Part shown: positions 16,371 to 23,713 of the stretch, in pieces
Layout of the letters: every line of letters starts with the position of its first letter
Numbering within the stretch: position 1 is the first letter of the stretch
Assembly: GCF_000156235.1 (NCBI RefSeq)
Contig: NZ_DS996810.1
Span: forward strand, 310,001-374,000
Direction of reading: 5' to 3'
DNA from: Pseudovibrio sp000156235
GTDB lineage: Bacteria > Pseudomonadota > Alphaproteobacteria > Rhizobiales > Stappiaceae
Length of the DNA stretch: 64,000 bases
Notes under the pieces: generated by a model
What the model was told of the DNA's origin: nothing
What the model saw: the letters and a program-made list of their open reading frames with translations, nothing else
Databases searched by the model: none
Made by a program: the position numbers and the translations under genes

Positions 16371-16689
16371 GGAGGCTCCGTCTGGCCATAGGAAGTCGCG
16401 GCGTGTGGGAGGATCATGAGGTGCCCGATCCACGCCATTCCTTCAATCTGGTTTTTCTCTAATGAAAGATGCGCTCTTCTATCCTATTTTTGTGTCATTT
16501 CAAACCATCTCGCCAAAAAACTGCTAAGTATTTAGTCGAGCACGCTTTTTTCTAGGTCAGATTGGCTGGTTCGATAGATTTTGCCGGAAAAAGAACGCAA
16601 TTCAGCTTCCGATAAGCTGACAAGTTCTCACCGAGGCATCAAAAAATGAGGTTTATTGCGGCTTTCGGCGCAAAAGTGTGCCAGATCAC
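16371..16689. other. Intergenic region, no gene seen
   Basis: This is the upstream region of typA and the downstream region of the cupin gene. The only structure noted is TCAGCTT (16602-16608) with AAGCTGA (16614-16620), a 7-bp stem with a 5-nt loop and no T-run. Confidence 0.4.
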
Positions 16690-17070
16690 TTACTCTTCAT
16701 TGAGGAAGTTGTAATCGTCGATAGAAAGCAGGCCGGATTTTCTCACCAATCTTGAGCGCACATCGATCTCAGCAAGGTCATACGCGTGCATCCATTGGCA
16801 CTCATCCGGGCAACGGCCTACGATATCGAAGCTCTTGCCTGCAGGAATATAGAATTCTTCGAAGGGCTCTAAATTGATAAACTGACCATTGATCCCTATA
16901 GACATGCCAGGTGTCAGGGCGACGAAAATCTCTTCTGCCTCCGCAAACAGATTTCTCCAGATCCGTCCGGGCGTGTCAATTTGGTGGTGAAATGCGTATC
17001 CACGTTCGCGAAAGCTTGCTTGAAGCTCCTGTTTCTGTTGTTCAAGGTTAGACAGTTCAGGTAAAAGCAA
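16690..17070 (-). CDS. Small cupin-domain protein
   Basis: The 126-residue product carries a single RmlC-like cupin: EEIFVALTPGMSIGINGQ, FEEFYIPAGKSFDIVGRC and ECQWMHAYDL follow the beta-barrel pattern, but the usual metal-binding histidines of motif 1 are absent, so it may bind a ligand without metal catalysis. I chose the TTG at 17070 because a perfect AAAGGAG lies 6 nt before it, while the ATG 19 codons upstream (17127) has no ribosome-binding site. It is divergent from an AraC regulator across a 228-bp region with a strong palindrome, so the two are probably a regulator-target pair. Function unknown. Confidence 0.7.
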   Translation of the reverse strand: MLLPELSNLEQQKQELQASFRERGYAFHHQIDTPGRIWRNLFAEAEEIFVALTPGMSIGINGQFINLEPFEEFYIPAGKSFDIVGRCPDECQWMHAYDLAEIDVRSRLVRKSGLLSIDDYNFLNEE

Positions 17071-17187
17071 GCAGTGCTCCTTTAATTTAGACCTTCGGCT
17101 AACTAATAAATTATGGGTCGGGACCATCAGTAGACAGTCGCTTGACTACAAAAAGGAATATGGCAATCTAATACCATTCAATATCGC

Positions 17188-17215
17188 AATATTGGGTATT
17201 GCAATCCCCAATATT
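17188..17215. promoter_or_regulatory. Palindromic operator candidate between cupin and AraC genes
   Basis: AATATTGGG (17188-17196) and CCCAATATT (17207-17215) form a perfect 9-bp inverted repeat separated by 10 nt, so the half-site centres are about two helical turns apart. The position, between two divergent starts, fits an operator for the AraC protein. Confidence 0.5.
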
Positions 17216-17298
17216 TACACCAACTTATTCGTGGTGGGTGATTATAAGACAATAGAATACCCCCTGTGCGCGTAATCCCAAAAGTTGTTGGAAAACCA

Positions 17299-18189
17299 AT
17301 GCAATTTGCAACCCAACAGTGGTTAGAAGAATGGTTTGCCCCTCTCGCCCCAAGCGAGGGCGTGAGTGCAACCAGACATGAATGTGTAGAAGTGATTCGC
17401 ATGACAACCGCGACAAAGCCTCGCGCTGTTATGTATTCACCAAGCATTCGTATCGTTTTTCAGGGTCTGGTCAGAGGCCATTTGGGTAGCCAGAGTTTCC
17501 TTTATTCCCAGCAGAGCTATGCGGCACTTGTGTCTCCGATTCCACTTGAGATCGAGATCGTCGAAGCTTCGCCGGAGAAACCTCTCTACGCGGTCAATTT
17601 AGCGATTGATATCAACGTATTGGCAGAACTGATGCTGCTGATTGAGCAAGAGCCACTCGAGTTTGAGTATGGCGAAATGCTTGGTCGTCCAGCGCACCTT
17701 TCTGAAGAAGCGTTGTTTTCCGTATGTCGTCTGATGCAGACGCTAAATAGCGAAGAACAAACGAAAATTCTCGCTGATGGATATTATCGAGAGTTTTTGT
17801 ATCACGTGCTCAAGTCCGAGTACGGTGCGAGCCTGCGTGTGCTTTTCCAGAACAGTGAGAAGTCCCAGGGCATTGCGCGAGTTCTTCAAGTGTTGCACGA
17901 AGATTTCTCAACAAATCTGAGCGTGGACCAAATGGCGAAGATGGCATGCATGAGCATTTCTGCTTTCCATGCCGGCTTTAAGGGCGCAACTGGCCTGTCT
18001 CCGCTGCAGTATGTGAAGTCGATCCGCCTGCATAAGGCACGCTCCATGATGCTGAGCCAGAACATGAGTGCCAGTCAGGCTGCTTACCGGGTTGGCTATG
18101 CAAGCCCGTCTCAGTTCAGCCGTGAGTTCAAGCGCTTCTTCGGCAGCTCTCCAACGCAGGAAGCAGCGAAGTTTCGCGTTGTGGGCTAA
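17299..18189 (+). CDS. AraC-family transcriptional regulator (AraC_N type)
   Basis: A 296-residue regulator. The N-terminal half (KPRAVMYSPSIRIVFQG, YALVNLAIDINVLAEL-like segment) matches the AraC_N ligand-binding type. The C-terminal half has the double helix-turn-helix: IARVLQVLHEDFSTNLSVDQMA, MSISAFHAGFKGATGLSPLQY, then AAYRVGYASPSQFSREFKRFFG. Regulators of this subtype often control neighbouring oxidoreductase or efflux genes. The start is uncertain between GTG 17266 and ATG 17299; neither has a strong ribosome-binding site, GGAAA favours the ATG. It faces the cupin gene and precedes an MFS exporter, either of which could be its target. Confidence 0.88.
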   Translation: MQFATQQWLEEWFAPLAPSEGVSATRHECVEVIRMTTATKPRAVMYSPSIRIVFQGLVRGHLGSQSFLYSQQSYAALVSPIPLEIEIVEASPEKPLYAVNLAIDINVLAELMLLIEQEPLEFEYGEMLGRPAHLSEEALFSVCRLMQTLNSEEQTKILADGYYREFLYHVLKSEYGASLRVLFQNSEKSQGIARVLQVLHEDFSTNLSVDQMAKMACMSISAFHAGFKGATGLSPLQYVKSIRLHKARSMMLSQNMSASQAAYRVGYASPSQFSREFKRFFGSSPTQEAAKFRVVG

Positions 18190-18217
18190 GGCTTGGCGTC
18201 ATGGCTCTTTGATTTTG

Positions 18218-18254
18218 AACAGGTGTCCGGTGGATGATCGGGCACCTGTTTTTC
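18218..18254 (+). terminator. Rho-independent terminator after AraC gene
   Basis: AACAGGTG (18218-18225) pairs with CACCTGTT (18243-18250), plus an inner CC/GG, and is followed by TTT, giving five T residues. Confidence 0.8.
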
Positions 18255-18363
18255 GTTGTGCGTTCTAAGCAATTTCCCTAGAGTTGCCGCTCAACACGTG
18301 ATTTTCAAGAAAACTGGTGAAGCGCATTCGGGTTAGCAACGTGCCTTGCCTTGGGGTTCGGGA

Positions 18364-19596
18364 ATGAAAAAGGCAACGGGTACACCCACAGAGCTGCAGC
18401 TCTCTGCAGGACGGACTGCGGTTTTCGGGGCATTGCTGGTTACAATCGGTCCGCTTTCCATGGCGCTTTACACGCCTGCCTTGCCAACGCTGGCTGAGGT
18501 GTTTGGAACAACGGAAGCCGTCGCCAAGCTCACACTCACGGTTTACTTCGCTGGCTTTACGCTCGCTCAATTGCTCTGCGGGCCGCTCTCGGATGCGTTT
18601 GGGCGTCGGCCTATTATTCTCGGGTTCTTCAGTTGCTATCTGCTGGGCAGTCTTCTCGCCTGGTTGGCTCCTAACATTGAGATGCTGTTGCTGGGGCGGT
18701 TGATTCAGGGGATTGGTGCATCCAGCGGGATTGCTGTGGCACGGGCGATTGTTCGGGATCAGTTTTCCGGTGAGGCTGGGGCGCGGATTATGAACCTGCT
18801 GGCGGTGATGTTGGGCATCGGGCCAGCGATCTCGCCCACCATCGGCGCTTTGACGCTGAGTGCGTTTGGGTGGCAGGCAATCTTTGTTTTGATGGTGGCG
18901 TATGCCGGTTTCATCCTGTTGCTGACGCTGACTATTTTGCCGGAGACGAACGCCTATCGGGATGCCCGCCTTATTCGGCCGAAGCAGATCCTTGCGTCTT
19001 ATTGGAGGCTGCTGCGCTCTTTTGAGTTTATGCAGCCCTCGCTAATCCTCGGGTTCACGATCGGGGTGATTTATACGCTCTCCACGGTGCTGCCGTTTGT
19101 TTTGATTGAGCGGATTGGCCTGACGCCTTTGCAGTTTGGCATGGGGATGGTGTTGCAGTCTGGCTCATTCTTCATGGGCGGAGTGGTGACACGGCTATTG
19201 CTTCGGCGGTTCAGCACAGAAGCGCTGCTTGCGCCTGCCTTGATCTGTTGCGGATTGGGTGGTCTGGCGTTGTTTGTTGTCACTCAGCTTGAGTATCTGA
19301 GCTTTCTGAGCATCATGATCCCAATCGGGGTGTTTGCTTTTGGGGCGTCCATGGCGATGCCTGCGCTTTCCATGCGGGGGATGGAGCCGTTTCCTGAGAT
19401 TGCGGGTGCTGCTTCCGCTCTGATGGGTTTCATACAGATGGCGGGCGGGTTCTTTGGCAGCCTTGTCACGGCTGTTGTGGTGCCTGATCCTGTGACTGCG
19501 CTTGGCGTTGTTATGCCGGGGATGGCGTTCATTGCGTTGTTCTTGCTGATTTTGCCGGTTAAGAAACGAGGCGTGGAAGAGCCTGTCAGTTCGTAA
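18364..19596 (+). CDS. Bcr/CflA-type multidrug efflux transporter (MFS)
   Basis: A 410-residue inner-membrane protein with twelve predicted hydrophobic segments. MFS motif A appears as GPLSDAFGRRP after the second helix, and GRLIQGIGASSGIAVARAIVRD and PAISPTIGA match the drug:H+ antiporter-1 group containing Bcr and CflA. These use the proton gradient to export antibiotics such as bicyclomycin, sulfonamides or chloramphenicol; the real substrate cannot be read from sequence. ATG at 18364 follows GGGGTTCGGGA. A second AraC-type regulator starts 17 bp after its stop, so the two are probably cotranscribed. Confidence 0.9.
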   Translation: MKKATGTPTELQLSAGRTAVFGALLVTIGPLSMALYTPALPTLAEVFGTTEAVAKLTLTVYFAGFTLAQLLCGPLSDAFGRRPIILGFFSCYLLGSLLAWLAPNIEMLLLGRLIQGIGASSGIAVARAIVRDQFSGEAGARIMNLLAVMLGIGPAISPTIGALTLSAFGWQAIFVLMVAYAGFILLLTLTILPETNAYRDARLIRPKQILASYWRLLRSFEFMQPSLILGFTIGVIYTLSTVLPFVLIERIGLTPLQFGMGMVLQSGSFFMGGVVTRLLLRRFSTEALLAPALICCGLGGLALFVVTQLEYLSFLSIMIPIGVFAFGASMAMPALSMRGMEPFPEIAGAASALMGFIQMAGGFFGSLVTAVVVPDPVTALGVVMPGMAFIALFLLILPVKKRGVEEPVSS

Positions 19597-19613
19597 CGGG
19601 TTGAATTTATGAG

Positions 19614-20537
19614 ATGATTATGAACCAGCTGATTGCCGAATATTGCTCGGCCAACACTTTGCTCATTCCGGAATCGCTTCATGATATGGCCGATGCGCGT
19701 TTGATCATGTCGGACGGGAAGGCCTCTGTTTTTCATAAGTTTATCCGCGAGGACATGCGGGATATCGAGTTCTTTACGAGCACACCTTGCCTGGCTTTCG
19801 TGATCTCAGGGCGGGAGAGTTTTTCTTCAGCTGAACATGATGAGTTCATTTTGCATGATGGTGAGATGCTCTTCATGGGCCGCGATCTTCATATGATTTC
19901 GGACTTCACCAATGAAGACGGGCCTTTGGAGGCTGTCCTCTTTTTCTTTGATACTGCTGTTATTTCAGAGTTCCTGAGGCGCAAGCGCGTTGCCGAAGGT
20001 GATAAGGCAGCAGCGCACCAGCCGTTCAAAGTTGAGGCTAATGCTTCCATAAGCGAATACGTGGCTGGCCTGAAATCTATCTATAAAGATCTCAATAAGG
20101 CACCTTCGGATCTGGTGCGCATGAAGCTGCTTGAACTGCTGTATCTGGTGGATTTGCTGGGGCATGAGCAACGGTTGCTCAGTTTTTTGGTCGGGGCAAG
20201 CGCTGCCGGGAAACGTCGCAACATCAAGCATCTGATGCGGAACGGGAACGCCTACAATCTTTCAGTGAAAGACTTTGCCAAGCTATCGGGACGTTCAGTT
20301 TCCAGCTTTAACCGAGACTTCAAGCGGCTCAATGGTGTGACGCCGAGCAAGTGGCTGTTGGATACTCGTTTAGAAAAGGCGCGGGAGCTTGTTTTTGAGG
20401 GTAAGCTTAGCGTGACAGAGATTGCGATGCAGATTGGCTTTGCGAGCACCTCTCATTTCATCAAAGCCTTCAAAGGGCGATATGATGAGACGCCGAAGCA
20501 GGCGCGGCTGACTTACCAAGATAGTTTTGCTGGATAA
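19614..20537 (+). CDS. AraC-family regulator (ExsA-like architecture)
   Basis: A 307-residue regulator with an N-terminal cupin-like sensing domain (FFTSTPCLAFVISGRESFSS, LHDGEMLFMGRDLHM) and a C-terminal double helix-turn-helix (YNLSVKDFAKLSGRSVSSFNRDFKRLNGVTPSKWL; VTEIAMQIGFASTSHFIKAFKGRYDETPKQAR, both listed with breaks at helix ends). The layout and the FNRDFK / WLLDTRLEKAR segments resemble ExsA-type regulators and other stand-alone AraC proteins, but no type III secretion genes are nearby. It lies 17 bp after the exporter gene. A small monooxygenase-fold gene follows, a likely target. Start could also be the ATG at 19620. Confidence 0.85.
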   Translation: MIMNQLIAEYCSANTLLIPESLHDMADARLIMSDGKASVFHKFIREDMRDIEFFTSTPCLAFVISGRESFSSAEHDEFILHDGEMLFMGRDLHMISDFTNEDGPLEAVLFFFDTAVISEFLRRKRVAEGDKAAAHQPFKVEANASISEYVAGLKSIYKDLNKAPSDLVRMKLLELLYLVDLLGHEQRLLSFLVGASAAGKRRNIKHLMRNGNAYNLSVKDFAKLSGRSVSSFNRDFKRLNGVTPSKWLLDTRLEKARELVFEGKLSVTEIAMQIGFASTSHFIKAFKGRYDETPKQARLTYQDSFAG

Positions 20538-20629
20538 TTCGTGAGCTGAAAACGGCATTTTTGGTGTTTTGGGCGTATAGGCGAATGAGATGAATGGATA
20601 ATTTCTCCTTGTTTTTAAAGGAGAAAAAC

Positions 20630-20920
20630 ATGTCTATCACTGTTACATTGCAAATGAAGGTTAAAGAGGCACGCTATGCGGAGCTGCAGCAATTTCTGCA
20701 GGCCAACCTTCCCAATGTACGCGGGTTTGCCGGCGCTCTGAGTGTTGGAGTTTTTTATAATGCTGAGCAGCAGGATTTGATGCTCTTTGAAGAATGGCTA
20801 TCTCAAGAGCATCACCAAGCCTACATTCAGTTCATCTCAGAAAATGGCGTCATGAGCCAGTTGCTCTCCTTCATGCAGGATGCGCCGGTGATCACCTATT
20901 ACGGGCGGGAAGTCCTGTAA
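20630..20920 (+). CDS. Antibiotic biosynthesis monooxygenase-fold protein (ABM)
   Basis: The 96-residue protein is a small ferredoxin-like dimeric alpha/beta barrel of the ABM superfamily. The start TVTLQMKVKEARYAELQQFL, the LMLFEEWLSQEHHQAYIQF centre and the ITYYGREVL end fit this fold. Members include quinol and polyketide monooxygenases and many proteins of unknown role in stress responses. ATG at 20630 is preceded by a perfect AAAGGAG with 6 nt spacing. It follows the AraC gene in the same direction, and a terminator-like hairpin lies 13 bp after its stop. Reaction unknown. Confidence 0.8.
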   Translation: MSITVTLQMKVKEARYAELQQFLQANLPNVRGFAGALSVGVFYNAEQQDLMLFEEWLSQEHHQAYIQFISENGVMSQLLSFMQDAPVITYYGREVL

Positions 20921-20933
20921 AGAGCACTGAGCT

Positions 20934-20956
20934 GAGTGGTGGGGGACCGATCACTC
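20934..20956 (+). terminator. Terminator-like hairpin after ABM gene
   Basis: GAGTGGT (20934-20940) pairs with ATCACTC (20950-20956) with one wobble, followed by TTTGCTTTTG. Confidence 0.5.
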
Positions 20957-21076
20957 TTTGCTTTTGCTGACTAACGATTGGTCTGAGGATGGTGAACTGT
21001 TCTCGGATCTCTCGATTTTTGCTGGAAACGTACGCAGTGGGAGGCTATGAGGGACCAGAAAGTGGGAGGGACCCTT

Positions 21077-21898
21077 ATGGCAGAGTTTGATCATCGAGTG
21101 CTGGAAAGCTCTCAGCGGCCGCTTGTCATGGGCATCTTGAACGTGACCCCGGATAGCTTTTCTGATGGTGGGCAGTTTGATGCGCCCGCTGCAGCGCTTG
21201 CGCATGCGATTGAGATGATCGCCGAAGGGGCGGATATCATCGATGTTGGCGGCGAAAGCACGCGGCCCGGCGCGACTGTGGTTGAGGAGCTGGATGAGCT
21301 GGAGCGGGTTCTGCCGGTGCTGGATCTCATCAAAGAGCTGCCGGTTCTGATTTCCATCGATACCTATAAGGCCAAGGTTGCAGCAGCGGCTTGCAAGGCT
21401 GGTGCGCACATCGTCAATGATGTTTGGGGTTTGCAGAAAGACCCTGACATGGCTGGTGTCGTGGCGGATGCCGGTGTGCCTGTCATCATGATGCATAACC
21501 GCATCGAGGTTGATGAGCAGCTGGATATCATGGCTGACATTGAGCGCTTTTTTGAAAAGTCACTCAAGCTGGCCACAGATGCTGGCATTCCGGAAGAGCA
21601 TCAGATCCTCGATCCGGGCTTTGGCTTTGGCAAAACCCTTCAGCAGAACTATCAGATCCTGAACCGGCTTTCTGAGCTTCGTAAGTTTAACCGGCCAATC
21701 CTTGCGGGAGCATCTCGCAAACGTATGATTGGATATGTGTTGAATAATGAAGCGCCAGAGCGTATGGCTGGATCGCTTGCAGTCCACACGCTTTCGCTAC
21801 AACACGGAGCGCAAATTCTGCGAGTGCACGATGTGAAGCCGCATGCTGATGCTGTGCGGATCTTCCAAGCAATGAAAGAACTAGGCAGCCGCCAATAA
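21077..21898 (+). CDS. folP: Dihydropteroate synthase
   Basis: FolP joins p-aminobenzoate to hydroxymethyl-dihydropterin diphosphate in folate synthesis and is the sulfonamide target. The 273-residue TIM-barrel shows GILNVTPDSFSDGG near the start, DIIDVGGESTRPGA, ISIDTYKA, HIVNDVWG, VIMMHN, ILDPGFGFGKT and GASRKRMIG, covering all pterin and diphosphate contacts. ATG at 21077 follows GGAGGG; the frame is open ten codons upstream. Its TAA stop overlaps the folK ATG (TAATG), so the two genes are coupled. The usual alphaproteobacterial folB is not between them. Confidence 0.96.
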   Translation: MAEFDHRVLESSQRPLVMGILNVTPDSFSDGGQFDAPAAALAHAIEMIAEGADIIDVGGESTRPGATVVEELDELERVLPVLDLIKELPVLISIDTYKAKVAAAACKAGAHIVNDVWGLQKDPDMAGVVADAGVPVIMMHNRIEVDEQLDIMADIERFFEKSLKLATDAGIPEEHQILDPGFGFGKTLQQNYQILNRLSELRKFNRPILAGASRKRMIGYVLNNEAPERMAGSLAVHTLSLQHGAQILRVHDVKPHADAVRIFQAMKELGSRQ

Positions 21899-22389
21899 TG
21901 ACACAAGAAAAGATTGTTGCAGCACTTGGTTTGGGCTCAAATCTTGGCGATACCAAAGCGAATATCGACGGTGCAGTGGCCGCATTGAATGCTGTCGAGG
22001 GAATATCTGTTTTAAAGAAGTCATCCGACTATCGCACTCCGCCATGGGGGCCTGTGCCACAGGATGACTACCGCAACTGTTGCATTACGGTGGAGACGGT
22101 TTTGTCTCCGCGCGACTTGCTGAATGCAGGTCTGGATGTTGAGAAGCAGCTTGGCCGAGTGCGTGATGTGCGCTGGGGGCCGCGGACAATTGATATCGAC
22201 CTGCTGATCTATGATCACGCAAGCGTTGAGGAAGAGGGGCTTCAGGTTCCGCATCCCCGCATGGGCGAGCGTGCGTTCGTGCTTATACCGCTGACCGAGA
22301 TCTGGCCGGAAGCACCTTTGCTGGATGGACGTACTGCAGCTGAAGCGCTGGAAACCTGCGCTGATAAGGAAGGCATCTACAAGCTGTAG
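21898..22389 (+). CDS. folK: HPPK: hydroxymethyl-dihydropterin pyrophosphokinase
   Basis: FolK transfers pyrophosphate from ATP to 6-hydroxymethyl-7,8-dihydropterin, giving the substrate of FolP. The 163-residue protein has ALGLGSNLGDTKANI at residues 9-23, the YRTPPWGPVPQDDYRN catalytic loop, and the diagnostic VRWGPRTIDIDLLIYDH plus VPHPRMGERAFVLIPL. Length is normal. It is translationally coupled to folP through overlapping TAATG and ends at a strong hairpin, so folP-folK is a complete two-gene unit. Confidence 0.96.
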   Translation: MTQEKIVAALGLGSNLGDTKANIDGAVAALNAVEGISVLKKSSDYRTPPWGPVPQDDYRNCCITVETVLSPRDLLNAGLDVEKQLGRVRDVRWGPRTIDIDLLIYDHASVEEEGLQVPHPRMGERAFVLIPLTEIWPEAPLLDGRTAAEALETCADKEGIYKL

Positions 22390-22391
22390 AT

Positions 22392-22440
22392 GCCTTAAAG
22401 CAGTCCTTGGTTTTGTTGAAACACATGGACTGCTTTAGGC
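22392..22440 (+). terminator. Strong hairpin after folK
   Basis: GCCTTAAAGCAGTCC (22392-22406) pairs with GGACTGCTTTAGGC (22427-22440) with a single bulged T, about 14 bp. It is followed by TTTGACTTTG, a modest T-run. Confidence 0.65.
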
Positions 22441-22449
22441 TTTGACTTT

Positions 22450-22494
22450 GCGTATCTTTATCCGAAAACCGGTTCCCACTTTTCGGCGATACGC
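22450..22494. repeat. 45-bp intergenic palindrome, copy 1
   Basis: GCGTATC (22450-22456) pairs with GATACGC (22488-22494), and inside it CCGAAAA (22462-22468) pairs with TTTTCGG (22480-22486) around CCGGTTCCCAC. I recognise this as the CCGAAAACCGG...CACTTTTCGG palindromic element common between genes in Rhizobiales. A diverged copy lies at 29943-29987. It sits between the convergent folK and cytochrome b561 genes. Confidence 0.75.
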
Positions 22495-22504
22495 TGTGAT
22501 CTGC

Positions 22505-23026
22505 TTAAGCCGTCTTCATTCTGGCGACCAGATTATCCTTCAGCACAAACTGATGATAGAGCGCTGCGATCACGTGCAGTGCGAATGAGGCGAGCAGAAC
22601 AGGCGCTGCGAAGCCATGAAGTGCAGCTGGTGGAATTGTGATGTTCTCCGGCCATGCCTGCCAGTCACCAGCGATTGCCAGTTCCATCAGACCTGCAAAC
22701 AGCGACATGCCCATGCCTGAGATGACGAGGGCCAGCGGGGCGAGGTAGAGCAGCAGGTGAACCAGCTTTGACAGGCTGATCATCACAACACCCCAATCTG
22801 GATCTGGTTTTGGCCGTGCGTGTTTGATGAGCAGCACGATGCGGTAGATCAGAAACAGCCCTGTAAGAGCTCCAAGGCCTGCGTGTGCCATGAAGATATT
22901 GAGCTTTTCAGGCGAGACGGCTGTTCCTTCAAGGACTTTGCCCAGAATGAAGACAGCAATGATGGTGGCGGCAAACAGCCAGTGCAGGATGATTGTCGGG
23001 CGACTATATTTTTGTGGCGAAGACAT
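22505..23026 (-). CDS. Cytochrome b561 family protein
   Basis: A 173-residue membrane di-haem protein with four hydrophobic helices. IILHWLFAATIIAVFILG gives the first haem-ligand histidine, then MAHAGLGALTGLFLIYR, KLVHLLLYLAPLALVISG and FALHVIAALYHQFVLKD provide the others. Such proteins pass electrons from quinol to periplasmic or superoxide acceptors. ATG at 23026 follows AAAGG; a frame-consistent ATG six codons upstream is less likely. It is divergent from a MarR-type regulator with a perfect 12-bp palindrome between the two starts, so MarR control is likely. A palindromic repeat lies beyond its stop codon. Confidence 0.9.
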   Translation of the reverse strand: MSSPQKYSRPTIILHWLFAATIIAVFILGKVLEGTAVSPEKLNIFMAHAGLGALTGLFLIYRIVLLIKHARPKPDPDWGVVMISLSKLVHLLLYLAPLALVISGMGMSLFAGLMELAIAGDWQAWPENITIPPAALHGFAAPVLLASFALHVIAALYHQFVLKDNLVARMKTA

Positions 23027-23064
23027 TAGAATTACCTTTGGCAATAGGAATGATCTGATTTTAG

Positions 23065-23076
23065 TTTACATGTAAA
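23065..23076. promoter_or_regulatory. Operator candidate for the MarR regulator
   Basis: TTTACATGTAAA is a perfect 12-bp palindrome flanked by TAg and tTA, which extends the symmetry. It lies between the divergent cytochrome b561 and MarR starts, at a typical MarR operator position. Confidence 0.55.
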
Positions 23077-23120
23077 TTAGATGTCAATAATATAATAGAA
23101 GCAATAATTTCAGGAATTCG

Positions 23121-23567
23121 ATGACCGTGACGATTTCATACCTGCCGTCCATGGGTAGACTGCTGAACACCTTGTCTGAGGCGGCTTGTAGTTTGGCTGA
23201 AGATTATCTGCGTCCTCATGACCTTTCTCTGGCACAATGGGTGGTGCTTTCTGCGCTATGGCGTCATGATGGACTGAGTGTTTCGGAGCTCTCTGATTAC
23301 TCTGGCAAGAAAACTGCCGCGCTTTCGCGTTTACTCGATCGGATGGAAAGCAAAGAACTGGTGCGACGGTCAGCGGTTGAAGATGATAAGCGCTCTGTGA
23401 AAATCCATCTGACGGAAAAAGGGCAGGGGCTTTCTCATCTCATTGATATGTATAGGCATGTGAATGGGGTTTTGCTGGCTGATCTGACTGAGGAAGAGCA
23501 GAAGATGCTGCTTCCGATGCTGGAACGCATGCTGCAGAGCGTTCAGACAAAACATGGAAAGCCATGA
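23121..23567 (+). CDS. MarR-family transcriptional regulator
   Basis: A 148-residue winged-helix repressor. LSLAQWVVLSALWRHDGLSVSELSDYSG (here split across helices) is the DNA-binding core, with KKTAALSRLLDRMESKELVRR as recognition helix and wing, and DDKRSVKIHLTEKG as the beta-hairpin. MarR proteins bind palindromes and are released by ligands or oxidants. ATG at 23121 follows AGGA. It is divergent from the cytochrome b561 gene, which is its probable target. The gap to the downstream ATPase gene is about 145 bp, so the ATPase may have a promoter of its own. Confidence 0.9.
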   Translation: MTVTISYLPSMGRLLNTLSEAACSLAEDYLRPHDLSLAQWVVLSALWRHDGLSVSELSDYSGKKTAALSRLLDRMESKELVRRSAVEDDKRSVKIHLTEKGQGLSHLIDMYRHVNGVLLADLTEEEQKMLLPMLERMLQSVQTKHGKP

Positions 23568-23713
23568 GATCTGAAGCCTTAGCTATTCGGCTTGATCAAA
23601 ACCGATCGTGTCTTCGAAAAGAAAATTCATAGAAATTGCATTTTTACCCTTGAAGCTACAGCGACTAGAGGTCTTATCTTCTCTTGCAATGACAAAATTG
23701 CATGGAGCAGATC

